Source: Alternaria dauci
Lineage: Eukaryota; Ascomycota; Dothideomycetes; Pleosporales; Pleosporaceae
DNA: 64,000 nucleotides
Reading direction: 5' to 3'
Assembly (NCBI RefSeq): GCF_042100115.1
Contig: NC_091277.1
Location: 2,604,001 to 2,668,000 of the forward strand
A program made the position numbers and the translations under genes. This document shows positions 31,422 through 42,510 of this stretch, piece by piece. Every line of letters starts with the position of its first letter. The stretch's first letter is position 1. The notes beneath the pieces were generated by a model that ran no database searches, had not been told where the DNA came from, and saw only the letters and a program-made list of their open reading frames with translations.

Positions 31422-34400
31422 TTACGCCGAACATAGACTTATGCAGACAGTTGAAAACGCATCAAAGAATCTATCAAGCAAAGCAGCTACTCCGTCCGTC
31501 GTCATCAAATGACTTGTCGTGAGGAGTTGAACCTTCAAATGACTGCCCTCCTGGTACGAAGTGACCGTAGTCCTCGGAACAGCTGCCAGAGGGTTCATAT
31601 GTATCTCTACTTTCCTGCGGTGGCCCATAAGTTGGCACTCGAATTTCTCCGCCACATTTTGATGAAAGAAGATGGAGTCAAAAGTCAATTCGCTCCTCCA
31701 GTTCGTGCAACTGTGGTGGATTTCGTCGATGCCCATTGTATCGGCGTGGCCGAGGTCAGCAAATTGAGTCCGGAGGCGCGCAATCTGGGGCAAAATGGAC
31801 CAGGATGTAGGAAAGGCCAGTCGGACTGGAATTAGACTGATACAAGGACCGACAATGTTTTGGATATCACGGACTGGTGCAAGGCGGCCGGAAACCAAAG
31901 TGACATAGACTATGTCTTCGTTTCCGGTGATGTTATGCAGAAGCAAGGCCCAAGCCATGTTGGCCAGGAGAGCCACGGTGACGCCCTCAGGTATGGCTGG
32001 CAAGGGCATCATCTTGCTCCTTTGCATTATCTGTGGTCGGTTTGCTGGAGGGGAACGTGGCAGGTAATACGACATGGCTTGAGTGAGACGAGAGTCCTTG
32101 AGCAAGTCCTTCCAGTAGCCAACTGATGAGTCACTTAGCCTCGACTGTAGCTTCGAGTACGTTGAAAACGCCATCGGGGAAGGTAAATGGTCTTTTTGGT
32201 AAGCAGCTTCAAGGACTCGCAAGATCATCGGCATGGAAAGCCCGTCGTATTGAGCATGTGATATGCCAATGATGAGTCTGTAGCCTGAGTTCTGAGACTG
32301 AGCCAAACTGAACGATAAAGTAGGAATATCGAACGAGCTCGGCCGTGAAGGTATCTGGCCGTACATGTCGGCAAAGCCATCGTTTTCAACCTCGAATCTA
32401 GCCAACTCGGCTGGAAATCTCTTCAGGACAACCTGCCACGCTTTGCCCTGCACGAGGACAAATACTGTGCGGAATATTTCAATCGTGTCCACAAGAGTAT
32501 TGCAGGCATTCTGGAGGTTATCGAGATCAACTGCACGCCCAAGGTCGATGCAGATGTAATTCAAAGCGGCGTGTGGGTGCAGAATCCCGTCCATGACGAT
32601 TTTGCTTTGGAAATCCGTTGTTGGCAGGATGTCGACTACATCGTCATAGAATCCTTTCCTCGCCATGGATTGCATAACTTCCACTCTTTGGCAGTCATGA
32701 ACCAATTGATACGGCTCTGGAGTCGTGAGAAATAGCCTTGAACCCTTCTGGATCGAACTGTTCGCAACTTGCTGGGCGATGGTGGGGTATTTGAGAACGT
32801 CGGGGGCGGATATATTTCGGCCTAGTGCTCTAGCGGCAGCAGCGACTTTCATGGCTGAAACAGAGTCGCCTCCTAGTATGAAGAAGCTGTCGTTTACACC
32901 GATTGTAGATGGTTCAAGCTCGAGAACACTGGCCCAAATCTGCAAGAATTCTCCTTCTTCTTTGCTGGGTGGACTTGGAGCGCCTTCTTGCTGCGTCTTG
33001 AGCTTGTGTAGCTCCAGTTTTCCGGCTGCCTCTCGAAGAAGCCGGCGGTCGACGGTTCCCGTTATTGTGCGCGGGATGCGGTCAACGGAAAAGAACACAG
33101 CTGGTACCAGATGCTGCGGCATTTGTTCTGGAATTGACTCGAGAATCTCGTTGCTTGCCATTATCCGGAGTGATGGTGCGCCATCAGTTGCCTCTCCTTG
33201 ACTACTCTGGACATGGACAAAGGCCACGAGTGCTTGCCCGCCGTCCAGGAAAGTGATGAAATCAGCGAATGCTTGCACCGTGTTGCCAAAGCAGCTGCTG
33301 ATCTGGTATTCAACGTCGCCAAGGTCCACGGGCGGTCCGTTCAATTGGACCTGTGTGCCGTTCAGCTTGAGGGCCAAACCCCTTGCATCCTTGAGGATTG
33401 TTTCGCAGCCGCCCTCGTGGAGAGAATTATCGATGAGGTGTGCCAGTTTCCGATCCATATCTTGCAACTCCTTCCTGAGTTCGACGAGTTGCGACACGGT
33501 ACCATTGACTCCCCACAGTTGCTTTATGTCCATCTCGGGAGCGAGGATGATATCCTGGAGCTTCCCAGCAGAGCAGGAACCGGGTTCCAGTAGCTTTTCC
33601 AGCACCCGAAGATAAAAATACACCATTCCCTCCATCTTGCTCTCTGACACTGCCTCTGAACTGAAGCTCGTCTGAATTTCTACTCTGTCTTCACGTATGT
33701 GGCATTCCATGACGATGGGATACGTACTCAGACCACCACGGTCCAAGTCTTCTCGCCACTCTCCCAGAGTTCTAGGGTTCGAGCAGGCAGTATGGTCTTG
33801 CTGGACGACCAAATAGACTTGGAATTGGCAAGCATCTCGGCACACCTGACTCATCCGCCCAATATTCTGTAGTCCCTCGTGTTCATACGGTACCATCGCC
33901 ATAGCCTGGCTCTGTAGCGTGTCCAGCAAGTTGTTGACTGTTTGCTTCGTCTTTAAATCGACCCGGACTGGCACCGTGGCGATGGTAGGTCCCATGATGT
34001 CTTCAATGCCGTATACCGGACAGCCACGGCCGGTTACTGTAGTTCCGAAAACGACATCATCCAAACCAGTAAGCTGACCAAGAGTTATACCCATGGCTGC
34101 GCGCATCAAAGTTGAAGGTAAATGGCTCTTAGTGTCCAACCTTAGAGCTCTTTCTTTCCTCAATAAACCTCTCCGAGCTGGTTCAGTCCTCTGGCCGCAT
34201 TTGAGTAGCTGTGGAGGGGTAGGCAAACTAGCAAGGTAGGAGGTCCAAAACTCTCTGGCCCTTACCTTGTCCATCTCTGAAAGGTACTTGATGAAATGGC
34301 CAAAACTCATGGGTCTTCCAAGACTTCTATCATGGTATGCGCATTCAACCATGTTGAGAATTCGAGACAAGACCCAGCCGTCGTATAAACTGTGGTGAAT

Positions 34401-37400
34401 CGTCCAAACGAACCATCGTTCTTTGCCCGATTCGCTGGTGATAATGGCGTAGCGCGACATCGCATCTCCTAGGCCCATTGGGCGTGCTATATCGGCTTCG
34501 AGATATTCTTCAAGGTTTGTAGCTTGAATCCAATTTATCTCTTGTTTCAGGACTGCTTGGATGATGTCATGCTGTGCCACCATGAAGAACCTTGTTCTCA
34601 GTATTGGAAGCTCACGCACGACAGCCTCCCATGCTTTGCACAGCCTATCCGTCTCAACATTCTCCGAGATTCGAAGGACTCTTTGAGAGACGTAGTCGCC
34701 TTGGAGGTTAGTCAAGGAAAGTAGTCCTTCCTGAAGTGGACTACACGGTAGCAGGTCCTCTATGGTCTCCGGCGGAAAATCGTGCGCAGTTGTTATCTCC
34801 TGGTAAATCTGCTGTCGATTTGTAGCATCGAGCAAAGAGAATGCGGGTATCGTCGCATTCTGTTGGTTATCACACGACTTTACGTTTGCCGCAAGGTCAC
34901 AGATTCTGGGGCTATGGATCATATCCATAATGGTAATCTCCATGGCCTGTCTTCGTGCCTGGCTAGTGACTATCATCGCCGTGACGGAGTTGCCGCCTAG
35001 TTCGAAGAAGTTATCTGTGACGCGAATTGCCGATACATCTAGTTTGAGCGTATCGGCCCATATCTGTCTCAGCTTTCCTTCGGTTTCGCTGAGCGGCCGT
35101 GCGACTTTTTCATGCACGTGTTTCTGGTTGAGATCGGTAATTGCAAAGGTTACTGCCGCTTCGCGAAGCTGCTTGCGGTCGACCTTGCCAGCCAAAGTCC
35201 GTGGGATATCTTCGACAGCGAACAAAGCCGATGGTATCATGTATCTTGGCAACCGCTTCGACATTTCATTCTCGATTTCCAGTCTTTCGGCGATGATCTG
35301 GATATTGCATGATGTTGTGGAATTGTCATGGCCTGCTGGTGTCAAGTCACCACCAGCGAACTTGATGAATGCGGCCAGTAGCCGTTGACCACCTGACATG
35401 GTAACGATATCGGCGATTATGTGATTAGCATTGGGTATGCATTGTGCCAGCTGGTACTCCACCTCTCCAAGCTCGACTCGCTGGCCGTTAAGCTTAACCT
35501 GTGCATCGTCCTTCCGCCCGAGGTAAACGAGATTTCCTGAAATGTCATATCTAACAAGATCCCCTGTCTTGTAAAGCCTCCTTCTGCCGTGCCGCTCTTG
35601 AGAATAGGCCTTGTCGTAACGTAAGAATTCCGGGTCGTGGATGAAAGATGCCTGTGTCTTTTCATCATTGTTTAGATAGCCGCGAGCTAAACCGGGGCCC
35701 TCGATTAGGAGTTCGCCAACTGCTCCAACAGGAACTAACTGGTCGTGATTTCTGGCGTTGACTACCCAACCTGTTGCCCCTACCGTCTTACCCATCACTG
35801 AAGCAGAAGGCAGATTATTAGCATCTACGGCGAAATGAGCACTGATGACGCAGGCTTCTGTTGGTCCATACAAGAGCAAGATATTCCGGAGACGACCCCA
35901 CCGGGACAGATCATTGTGAGAGACAGCTTCGCCCCAGAGCATGACAGTAGTGACACCTGGTACATCTTTGGGTTCGATTTGTCGAGCCACAGTGGGTGTT
36001 AGACCAATGGTATTTACTCCGAGGTCTCTGATGGCTCCTGATAAATCGCTCATGCGTGCTTCGTCCGAGGGGATACAGACACATCCTCCAGACAGAATTG
36101 TCATGAATATCTCGTCTATCATGACGTCGAATGTGTATGAGGCAAATTGCAGTACCCGAGACTCAGGGCCAAATCCCTGAGTGTTGGTGCGGCGAGTCAA
36201 GCTGGTGCTTACAGCTTGGTGTGGCATAACCACTCCCTTGGGTTCACCTGTGCTCCCGGATGTAAAAAGTATATACGCAGCGCACTCAGGCTCGATATCC
36301 GTGCACATACCCGAGTCTTGAGGCGTATCGGCCTTAAGCTGACCAAGCTCGAACAAAGAAGCCTTGACAGCGACTATCGCGCGCCCGCTAGCTTGAACCA
36401 AGTCGGCGTACAAAGCGGATGTTATGACGACTGGACCATGAGCCTGTTCGAGTAACTTCTTCCTTCTGAGTGCTGGCTGATGAGGGTCGAGAGGGACAAA
36501 TACACCGCCGGCTTTTAGCACTGCTAGCATGGCTACTACAGCCCACTTGCTGTGCTCAAAGAATATTGGAACCATAGTTTCTTTCCTGACGCCCAAAAGT
36601 GCCAGAGTCTTGGCTAAATGTGAAGAAGCCTCGTCGAGCTCTGAATATGTGAAGGTCCCATCCCATGCATTGATAGCCATGGCTATTGGAGTTTCTTTTG
36701 CCATTTTCGTAAACAGGTTGTGCAGTAAGTGTTTGAAAGGCTGGTGTACGTCTTCATTCCACGCCAAAATTTGTCTCACGTCAGACATGGATGCCGACTT
36801 GAGATCATGCAGCTTCTGTAAAGAATCCGCCTGTGACAGCTGTTGTAAGACGTGTTGAAACTGATCAAGGAGTCTCTCCATCTCGAGCGGCGAGATGACT
36901 TCTTGGTCGAAATCAGCCTGGATTCTTATCCCGTCTTGTAGCAAAGAGCATTCCATCATGAGAGGGTAGGTACTGAAGCCATTGCTTGTTCCCGATTCTC
37001 CTAGCCACTGGCCCAGGGATCCAGATTCCAAAGATGAAGTGTCTTCCTGCTGCTGCACTATCAGATACGTCTCAAACTTACATGCATCTTGGCATGATTG
37101 GCTGAGGCTCCCAATGTTGTGAAGACCAACGTGCTCGTATGGCATCATGGACGTGGCCTGCTCCTGGATGCCATCTAAGAACTCTCCGATCGATTTTGCG
37201 TCCTCAGCTCTTATTCTGATCGGAACAGTGGCAATCGTTGGACCCATGATGTCTTCAATATTGTCCAACGAGGAGAATCGACCAGAAACAGTTGTCCCAA
37301 ATATTGCGTCGTCGGAACCTGTCAACTGGCTTAGGACGATACCTAAAGCCGCGCGTATTATTGTTGACGGGACATAGCTTCTCTTGTTCTCGAAGGCTAC

Positions 37401-40019
37401 TGGGTGTTGCTTTTCCATATAACCTCTTTCGTGAGTTGATTCCGTCTTTAGAGCACGCCTTGGGAGCCGTGTGACATTTGCCCCAGCAAGATATGATTTC
37501 CAGAAGTCTTCAGTCTCCTGAACGTTGCGCTTCAAGAGGCTCTGGACAAACGTACTGAACGCCTCGGTCTGTCCTTGGCTAAGGCCATGATAGACACGTT
37601 CAACAATGGCAAGCATACGCGGCATTGTCCAGCCGTCATAAAGGCAGTGATGGATCGTCCAGACAAACCACCTGTCGTCTCCGTTGTCAATCAGCGCGTA
37701 CCGAGCTAAGGAAACACCGAGACCCATTGGCTGAGCTTTGTCAAGCTTCAAATATTCATTTAACTGATTAGCCTTGGTCCAGTGTACACATTCTCTCACG
37801 ATTCCTTGGAGGATCCCGTCATATCCTGGCGCGAGAAACATTCGAGTCCGTAAGATTGGAAGTAGCTCAACTGATGTCTCCCAGGCCCTGCAAAACCTAT
37901 CAATATCAACATCGTCGGAGATTTGGAGAACCTTCTGGATCATGTACTCGCCGCTGTCGCGGTTGGTTAATGATAGGAGCCCTTCCTGGAGTGGTGTACA
38001 TGGCAAAAGATCCTGAATCGTGTTGTGATCTAATTTGTAGGCAGCTGCGACTTGATCAAGAAGTGATTCGCCATTTTCCAGCAGAGAGAATGGTAGAACC
38101 GAAACTTCCTTCGGCTTATTGGACTTGGTGGTCGATTTTGCCGCAAGATCGCATAGTCTCGGGTTCTTGAAAACGTCAACAACAGCAACTTTGATTCCTT
38201 CTTTACGTGCTAGACCAGCAACCTTGATGGCTGAGATTGAATCTCCGCCGAGTTCGAAGAAACTATCATTGGCCCCAATTCTCGACGGAGACAACTTCAA
38301 CACAGTTGCCCAGATTTGCTGGAGCTTCCGCTCCCGGTTGCTGATGGGCCGTAACACACCATGGTTGTTGGTTTCCTTCTCCAGATTGCTGTCCATCGGC
38401 CTCAGGCCAATGGCCAAGTCGCGTAGCAATTTTCGATCCGCCTTCCCAGATAAAGTCATGGGAAATTCCCGGCTCTTGAAGAACAAGGTGGGTACCATGT
38501 ATCTCGGAACAGTCTCGAATAGTTGAATCTGCAAATCACTGGCTCCCGGCAACATCTCAAGATTCATGCCATTCTCCGGAGCTCTTTCGTCTGGGAACCG
38601 GAGAAAGGCCGCCAAAGCCTGGCTGCCATCTTGATACGACAGTATATCGGCGATCACGTGCGTACCTCCGGGCACGAGCTTGGACACATGCGCTTCTACC
38701 TCTCCCAACTCCAACCGTTGACCATTGATCTTGACTTGAGTATCCTTTCGTCCAACATAAATTAAGCTGCCATTGCTAGCATATTTGACCAAGTCTCCGG
38801 TCTTGTACAATCTCCCGTGTCGTCCAGGATATTCAGTAGTGCCAGTAAGGAGCCAGTCGGGATCTTGGACAAAGGAAGCTGTTGTATTCTGTGGGTCGTT
38901 GAGATAACCTCGCGATAGAGTCGGTCCTTCGACGAGGAGTTCCCCAACAGCACCAATAGGTGCAAGACGGTTGTGTTCGTCCGGTGTGACAATCCACAAG
39001 GTTGATCCAGCTGCCTTTCCGATAAGTCCCGGAGGGGTCTCAGTGGTGATGTCACTGAAGACACACTCGACACAACATTCTGTCGGCCCATAAGTGTTGA
39101 CTACTCGTGCTCTCTCTTTCCATGGCGCAAAATCAAGCTGGGACATGAACTCTCCGCCGAAAACTATGGTCTTGACTGACGGGACCTCACTGGGAACTAT
39201 GAGACGACCCACTGTAGGTGTTACCTCGAGCAATTCGACATCCATGTTTCGAATCGCTGATGCCAGTCCGTTCATTCTATCGTCTTCAGAGGGAACGCAA
39301 ACGCAGCCTCCAGTACCCAAAGTCATGAAAATCTCGTCGATAGAAGTGTCAAAAGTATACGAGGAGAATTGGAAGACGCGACAGCCCTCTGCGTATCCCT
39401 TGAGTGTTCTTCGATGCATCTGGCTTGACGCAACTGCTCGGTGTTCCATTACAACACCTTTGGGGACGCCGGTTGTGCCAGAAGTAAATAAGACATACGC
39501 AGCACAATGAGCGCTGATGCTCGGCAACGAATTGTTTGCACCTTCTTCTTCTTCATCAAATCGAGACGGTTCCACAACGACAACTTCCCGGTCGTCTCCC
39601 GTAATGATGCCGGAATTCGATGCTGAGACCAAGGCAACTGGTCCCCAGGCTAGTTCTATAATCTTCTGTCGACGAGCTGGTGGCTGGCTGGGATCTAGCG
39701 GGACGAATGCACCACCAGCTTTGAGGACTGCTAGCATCGATACAATAGCCCAGGCGGACTTTTCGAAACATAGAAGAACGAATACATCTGGGCCAACCCC
39801 TGCCTTGACAAGGCGTCTTGCGAGCTGACTTGAGGCTCTATTCAGTTCCGCGTACGTGAACCTTTTGTCCCAAGCATCAACGGCTAGTGCGTTGGGAATC
39901 TTATCGGCCTTTATTAAGAACTGATCGTGGAGAAGCTCGTTAGCTGTGGCTGGGACAGTCTTGTTCCACGTCCATATTTGTTGTAGATCGGATACAGACG
40001 CTGATTCCATATCTTTCAT
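31422..40019 (-). CDS. Three-module NRPS, A-T-C-A-T-C-(A remnant)-T-C
   Basis: Intronless, 2,865 residues from the ATG at 40,019. Module 1: A1 with LFTSGTTGVPKGVV (about 176), NTYGPTECC and GRLYKTGDLVKY; T1 with FFELGGDSI (593); C1 with HHCLYDGW (793). Module 2: A2 with LFTSGSTGEPKGVV (about 1255); T2 with FFELGGNSV (1676); C2 with HHSLYDGW (1878). Module 3: no A core; only the small C-terminal lobe (VQLNGPPVDLGDVEYQ, about 2140-2330), then T3 FFILGGDSV (2383) and a terminal C with SHAQYDGLS (2590), the form seen in cyclising or releasing fungal C domains. Hand-read ten-residue codes are about DTDEVGTVEK (A1) and DVDGMWLVIK (A2); I cannot assign substrates. It lacks a starter C domain and TE. 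It is divergent from the trans-ER gene. The product is a peptide part joined to polyketide, by inference. Confidence 0.92.
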   Translation of the reverse strand: MKDMESASVSDLQQIWTWNKTVPATANELLHDQFLIKADKIPNALAVDAWDKRFTYAELNRASSQLARRLVKAGVGPDVFVLLCFEKSAWAIVSMLAVLKAGGAFVPLDPSQPPARRQKIIELAWGPVALVSASNSGIITGDDREVVVVEPSRFDEEEEGANNSLPSISAHCAAYVLFTSGTTGVPKGVVMEHRAVASSQMHRRTLKGYAEGCRVFQFSSYTFDTSIDEIFMTLGTGGCVCVPSEDDRMNGLASAIRNMDVELLEVTPTVGRLIVPSEVPSVKTIVFGGEFMSQLDFAPWKERARVVNTYGPTECCVECVFSDITTETPPGLIGKAAGSTLWIVTPDEHNRLAPIGAVGELLVEGPTLSRGYLNDPQNTTASFVQDPDWLLTGTTEYPGRHGRLYKTGDLVKYASNGSLIYVGRKDTQVKINGQRLELGEVEAHVSKLVPGGTHVIADILSYQDGSQALAAFLRFPDERAPENGMNLEMLPGASDLQIQLFETVPRYMVPTLFFKSREFPMTLSGKADRKLLRDLAIGLRPMDSNLEKETNNHGVLRPISNRERKLQQIWATVLKLSPSRIGANDSFFELGGDSISAIKVAGLARKEGIKVAVVDVFKNPRLCDLAAKSTTKSNKPKEVSVLPFSLLENGESLLDQVAAAYKLDHNTIQDLLPCTPLQEGLLSLTNRDSGEYMIQKVLQISDDVDIDRFCRAWETSVELLPILRTRMFLAPGYDGILQGIVRECVHWTKANQLNEYLKLDKAQPMGLGVSLARYALIDNGDDRWFVWTIHHCLYDGWTMPRMLAIVERVYHGLSQGQTEAFSTFVQSLLKRNVQETEDFWKSYLAGANVTRLPRRALKTESTHERGYMEKQHPVAFENKRSYVPSTIIRAALGIVLSQLTGSDDAIFGTTVSGRFSSLDNIEDIMGPTIATVPIRIRAEDAKSIGEFLDGIQEQATSMMPYEHVGLHNIGSLSQSCQDACKFETYLIVQQQEDTSSLESGSLGQWLGESGTSNGFSTYPLMMECSLLQDGIRIQADFDQEVISPLEMERLLDQFQHVLQQLSQADSLQKLHDLKSASMSDVRQILAWNEDVHQPFKHLLHNLFTKMAKETPIAMAINAWDGTFTYSELDEASSHLAKTLALLGVRKETMVPIFFEHSKWAVVAMLAVLKAGGVFVPLDPHQPALRRKKLLEQAHGPVVITSALYADLVQASGRAIVAVKASLFELGQLKADTPQDSGMCTDIEPECAAYILFTSGSTGEPKGVVMPHQAVSTSLTRRTNTQGFGPESRVLQFASYTFDVMIDEIFMTILSGGCVCIPSDEARMSDLSGAIRDLGVNTIGLTPTVARQIEPKDVPGVTTVMLWGEAVSHNDLSRWGRLRNILLLYGPTEACVISAHFAVDANNLPSASVMGKTVGATGWVVNARNHDQLVPVGAVGELLIEGPGLARGYLNNDEKTQASFIHDPEFLRYDKAYSQERHGRRRLYKTGDLVRYDISGNLVYLGRKDDAQVKLNGQRVELGEVEYQLAQCIPNANHIIADIVTMSGGQRLLAAFIKFAGGDLTPAGHDNSTTSCNIQIIAERLEIENEMSKRLPRYMIPSALFAVEDIPRTLAGKVDRKQLREAAVTFAITDLNQKHVHEKVARPLSETEGKLRQIWADTLKLDVSAIRVTDNFFELGGNSVTAMIVTSQARRQAMEITIMDMIHSPRICDLAANVKSCDNQQNATIPAFSLLDATNRQQIYQEITTAHDFPPETIEDLLPCSPLQEGLLSLTNLQGDYVSQRVLRISENVETDRLCKAWEAVVRELPILRTRFFMVAQHDIIQAVLKQEINWIQATNLEEYLEADIARPMGLGDAMSRYAIITSESGKERWFVWTIHHSLYDGWVLSRILNMVECAYHDRSLGRPMSFGHFIKYLSEMDKVRAREFWTSYLASLPTPPQLLKCGQRTEPARRGLLRKERALRLDTKSHLPSTLMRAAMGITLGQLTGLDDVVFGTTVTGRGCPVYGIEDIMGPTIATVPVRVDLKTKQTVNNLLDTLQSQAMAMVPYEHEGLQNIGRMSQVCRDACQFQVYLVVQQDHTACSNPRTLGEWREDLDRGGLSTYPIVMECHIREDRVEIQTSFSSEAVSESKMEGMVYFYLRVLEKLLEPGSCSAGKLQDIILAPEMDIKQLWGVNGTVSQLVELRKELQDMDRKLAHLIDNSLHEGGCETILKDARGLALKLNGTQVQLNGPPVDLGDVEYQISSCFGNTVQAFADFITFLDGGQALVAFVHVQSSQGEATDGAPSLRIMASNEILESIPEQMPQHLVPAVFFSVDRIPRTITGTVDRRLLREAAGKLELHKLKTQQEGAPSPPSKEEGEFLQIWASVLELEPSTIGVNDSFFILGGDSVSAMKVAAAARALGRNISAPDVLKYPTIAQQVANSSIQKGSRLFLTTPEPYQLVHDCQRVEVMQSMARKGFYDDVVDILPTTDFQSKIVMDGILHPHAALNYICIDLGRAVDLDNLQNACNTLVDTIEIFRTVFVLVQGKAWQVVLKRFPAELARFEVENDGFADMYGQIPSRPSSFDIPTLSFSLAQSQNSGYRLIIGISHAQYDGLSMPMILRVLEAAYQKDHLPSPMAFSTYSKLQSRLSDSSVGYWKDLLKDSRLTQAMSYYLPRSPPANRPQIMQRSKMMPLPAIPEGVTVALLANMAWALLLHNITGNEDIVYVTLVSGRLAPVRDIQNIVGPCISLIPVRLAFPTSWSILPQIARLRTQFADLGHADTMGIDEIHHSCTNWRSELTFDSIFFHQNVAEKFECQLMGHRRKVEIHMNPLAAVPRTTVTSYQEGSHLKVQLLTTSHLMTTDGVAALLDRFFDAFSTVCISLCSA

Positions 40020-41336
40020 TGTGATTGCTAGACAAACACACAGATCAGTAATGTTCACGCACTCAGATGTTCCATTTGCCGACTTTCCAAGTATTCGCCA
40101 GAGAATGCTCTCATGCGCTAGTACTACAACAAGGTAAAGAATACGGGAGGGGAGCCAATTGGTGTATGAAAAGTGATATCAACCTACGTTGGCAAGCTGA
40201 TCCTAGAGCTCGTGAATAGATTCCCTTGTTTTTCCTTGATTTTTGGCCTGGCTGCATCGAGTGTGCAAAACGAATGGTAGTAGGGACTGGTGAAGAGCCT
40301 TGTGTGGAAATGAAAGACTATCTCCTCCTCTTAGCAAAGTTGGAAGGCCTAATAGGACTGTGCGCACATTGTCTCACTAACTCCGCTACGTATGGACGAC
40401 GTCGTTGAAATCTATCCTTCGCTGTGGCATCTGTTTGTTTATATTCAAGCGTCGTATATGCTCGAATTCCTGCTATCAGCTACACTATTTTCAGTCTTGG
40501 CAGCAGGCAGCCAAGGTTGTAAGCACCCGGCAATCTGTCGGCTAACGAATTACCGCCGGAATAGCTCATCTGCACTTCTTATTTATTCCGAACCCCTCGG
40601 CTAATTCGAAACAAAATCTGTGCTATCAACGAGATGGATGATTCTATAACACTTGCAACAAATCGTATACGCACTTATAAGATAAAAAAAAGTCAGCCTC
40701 CAGTGCAAAGTTTTCAGTCTTATGGTGAAAGAGCAAGATACGACAAGGGCAAACGGGTTTCCCCATAGGTAAAACTCAACAGCTATGCCCTAAGACAAAT
40801 TCCGGTCATTAATAGTGTACTCAAGTATCTTACAGCCGACATTCAATGTAAAGAGATACCTGTCGAAATGCACAATTCCGTACAAAAGTCCGAGCGTATT
40901 ACCTTTACCCTAGAGGATTAATTTCATACTACAATTATTCTCAACCTCTTTAGCAGAGTATTGTATGCCTAAGTATCGCAAGGAGATTAACTACTCGTCC
41001 CTGTTGAAGGCTATGTAAAGGTATATAGCTGTTGTCTTGAGAGTATCAAAAGATTTCTTTCCAAAAACATAGAAGATTTCGGGTTCAGAAGATTTCTACA
41101 ACTTAGTCCAAATTTGCCGTTACTAAACAAATCTCCACATGTGATTTTCGAGCCTGTTTCTTCCGAGCTTATTGTACTACTCCGTTTCCTTGGCTTTTTC
41201 ATGGTTTCATGACATTGGCTCGCCCGAGTCCCAGTCCCCCCTTCCCCTCCATTACTCTTAGCGACCTTAGAACCGCTTTCACCACGCTCTCACACGTCCG
41301 CAAAAAGAAAAAAACTGGACCTTATCCTATTTGAGA
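40020..41336. promoter_or_regulatory. Bidirectional promoter region of NRPS and trans-ER genes
   Basis: 1.3 kb between divergent starts at 40,019 (minus) and 41,337 (plus). It contains CCG-type half sites (ATTACCGCCGGAAT near 40,550; GTCCGCAAAAAG near 41,288) but no complete gene. A frame continuous with the NRPS runs upstream to about 40,178 without an ATG. AT-rich 40,600-41,200 with no motif I can name. Confidence 0.5.
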
Positions 41337-42510
41337 ATGAAGGCCATAAAGATTCAAACAGGCAGCACGGCGGCTGTTGTGGACGTGCCGCTTCCTCGGC
41401 TTCGTCCAGACAGCGTCATCGTCAGAACCGTTGCTGTAGCACTCAACCCCGTGGACTGGAAACACGTCCGTTTCGTTCCCAAGACCGAGGGTTGCACAGC
41501 TGGATCCGACTTTGCTGGTATAGTACGAAAAGTGGGTGCAAAAGTTACGACACTCCGACCTGGCGACCGGGTAGCTGGATGGACGCACGGAGGCAATATC
41601 AGTAATTGCGAAGATGGTTCCTTTGCCGAGTATGTCGTGGCGAATGAGGGGATTATGCTCAAGATTCCAGATGGCGTGAGCTTCGCAGAGGCCGCAACAT
41701 TGGGTGTTGGTTTATCCACGGTTTGCCAAGGTCTATATCAGTCCCTTTCCGTGCCACTCCCGAATGAGCCAGGTTACGAGCGCTTGACTCTGCTCGTATA
41801 TGGTGGTAGCACTGCAACTGGTACACTGGCTATCCAGTTTGCTAAAATGTGAGCCTGCCTCCTTCCTCCAAATCCCTCCCGATCAACAGTATCTTCCTCC
41901 CCTTCGGATGGGTCGTATACAACAACTGACATGGGGTACATTTAGGTCAGGCCTCGACGTTATTACAACCAGCTCCCCGCACAACTATGGCATGCTCGAG
42001 TCACTAGGTGCCGACGCAGTATTCGACTACAGCTTACCTGATGTCGGTGATCGTATACGTAAATATACAGACAACAAATTATACTACGCTTTTGATTGCA
42101 TTGCCACCGACGCATCGGCACGCATCTGTGCTGACGCGCTCTCGGACGACGTGGCAATGAAGGCTCCCATGTACAGCGCTGTTCTGTATTGTGTATTTCC
42201 GCGCCAAGACGTTCAGGTCAACGTCACAGTGGCCTATACAATCTTTGGAAGCTCCTTCAATAAGCCTGAGCTGGGTCCCGAGGAATTCCCTGCTAGCAAG
42301 GAGGACTATGAGTTTGGCAAAAGGTTCTGGAAGATTAGCGAGAAGCTTTTACGGGAAGGACAGTTCAAGGTACATCCCTTTGAGGCTAGAAGTGGGGGTC
42401 TTGAGGCCGTATTGGACGGTCTGGACGAGCTTATGCGCGGCGAGGTCCGTGGGAAGAAGCTGGTGTATATGTTGTCTTCAGCTGGATCAGCTGGGGTTGT
42501 TCCAAGATGA
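41337..42510 (+). CDS. Trans-acting enoyl reductase (LovC/ToxD-like MDR)
   Basis: Two exons (41337-41848, 41946-42510) give 358 residues of a zinc-free medium-chain reductase. N-terminal GroES-like fold: residues about 35-60 with NPVDWKH and the GCTAGSDFAGIV block. Cofactor domain: LLVYGGSTATGTLAIQFAK (about 155-175) and GADAVFDYSLPDVGD. This is the sequence pattern of stand-alone enoyl reductases such as LovC and ToxD, which reduce the growing chain on a partner highly reducing PKS. The PKS in this cluster has no working ER, so this protein is its likely partner, using NADPH on the ACP-bound enoyl chain. The ATG at 41,337 follows an in-frame TTG and is the first sensible start. Confidence 0.9.

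Noticed and set aside
40020..40058. NRPS start at 40,058 (2,878 residues)
   Set aside because: The first codon there is GTG. The first ATG in frame is at 40,019 and begins right before the A-domain linker.
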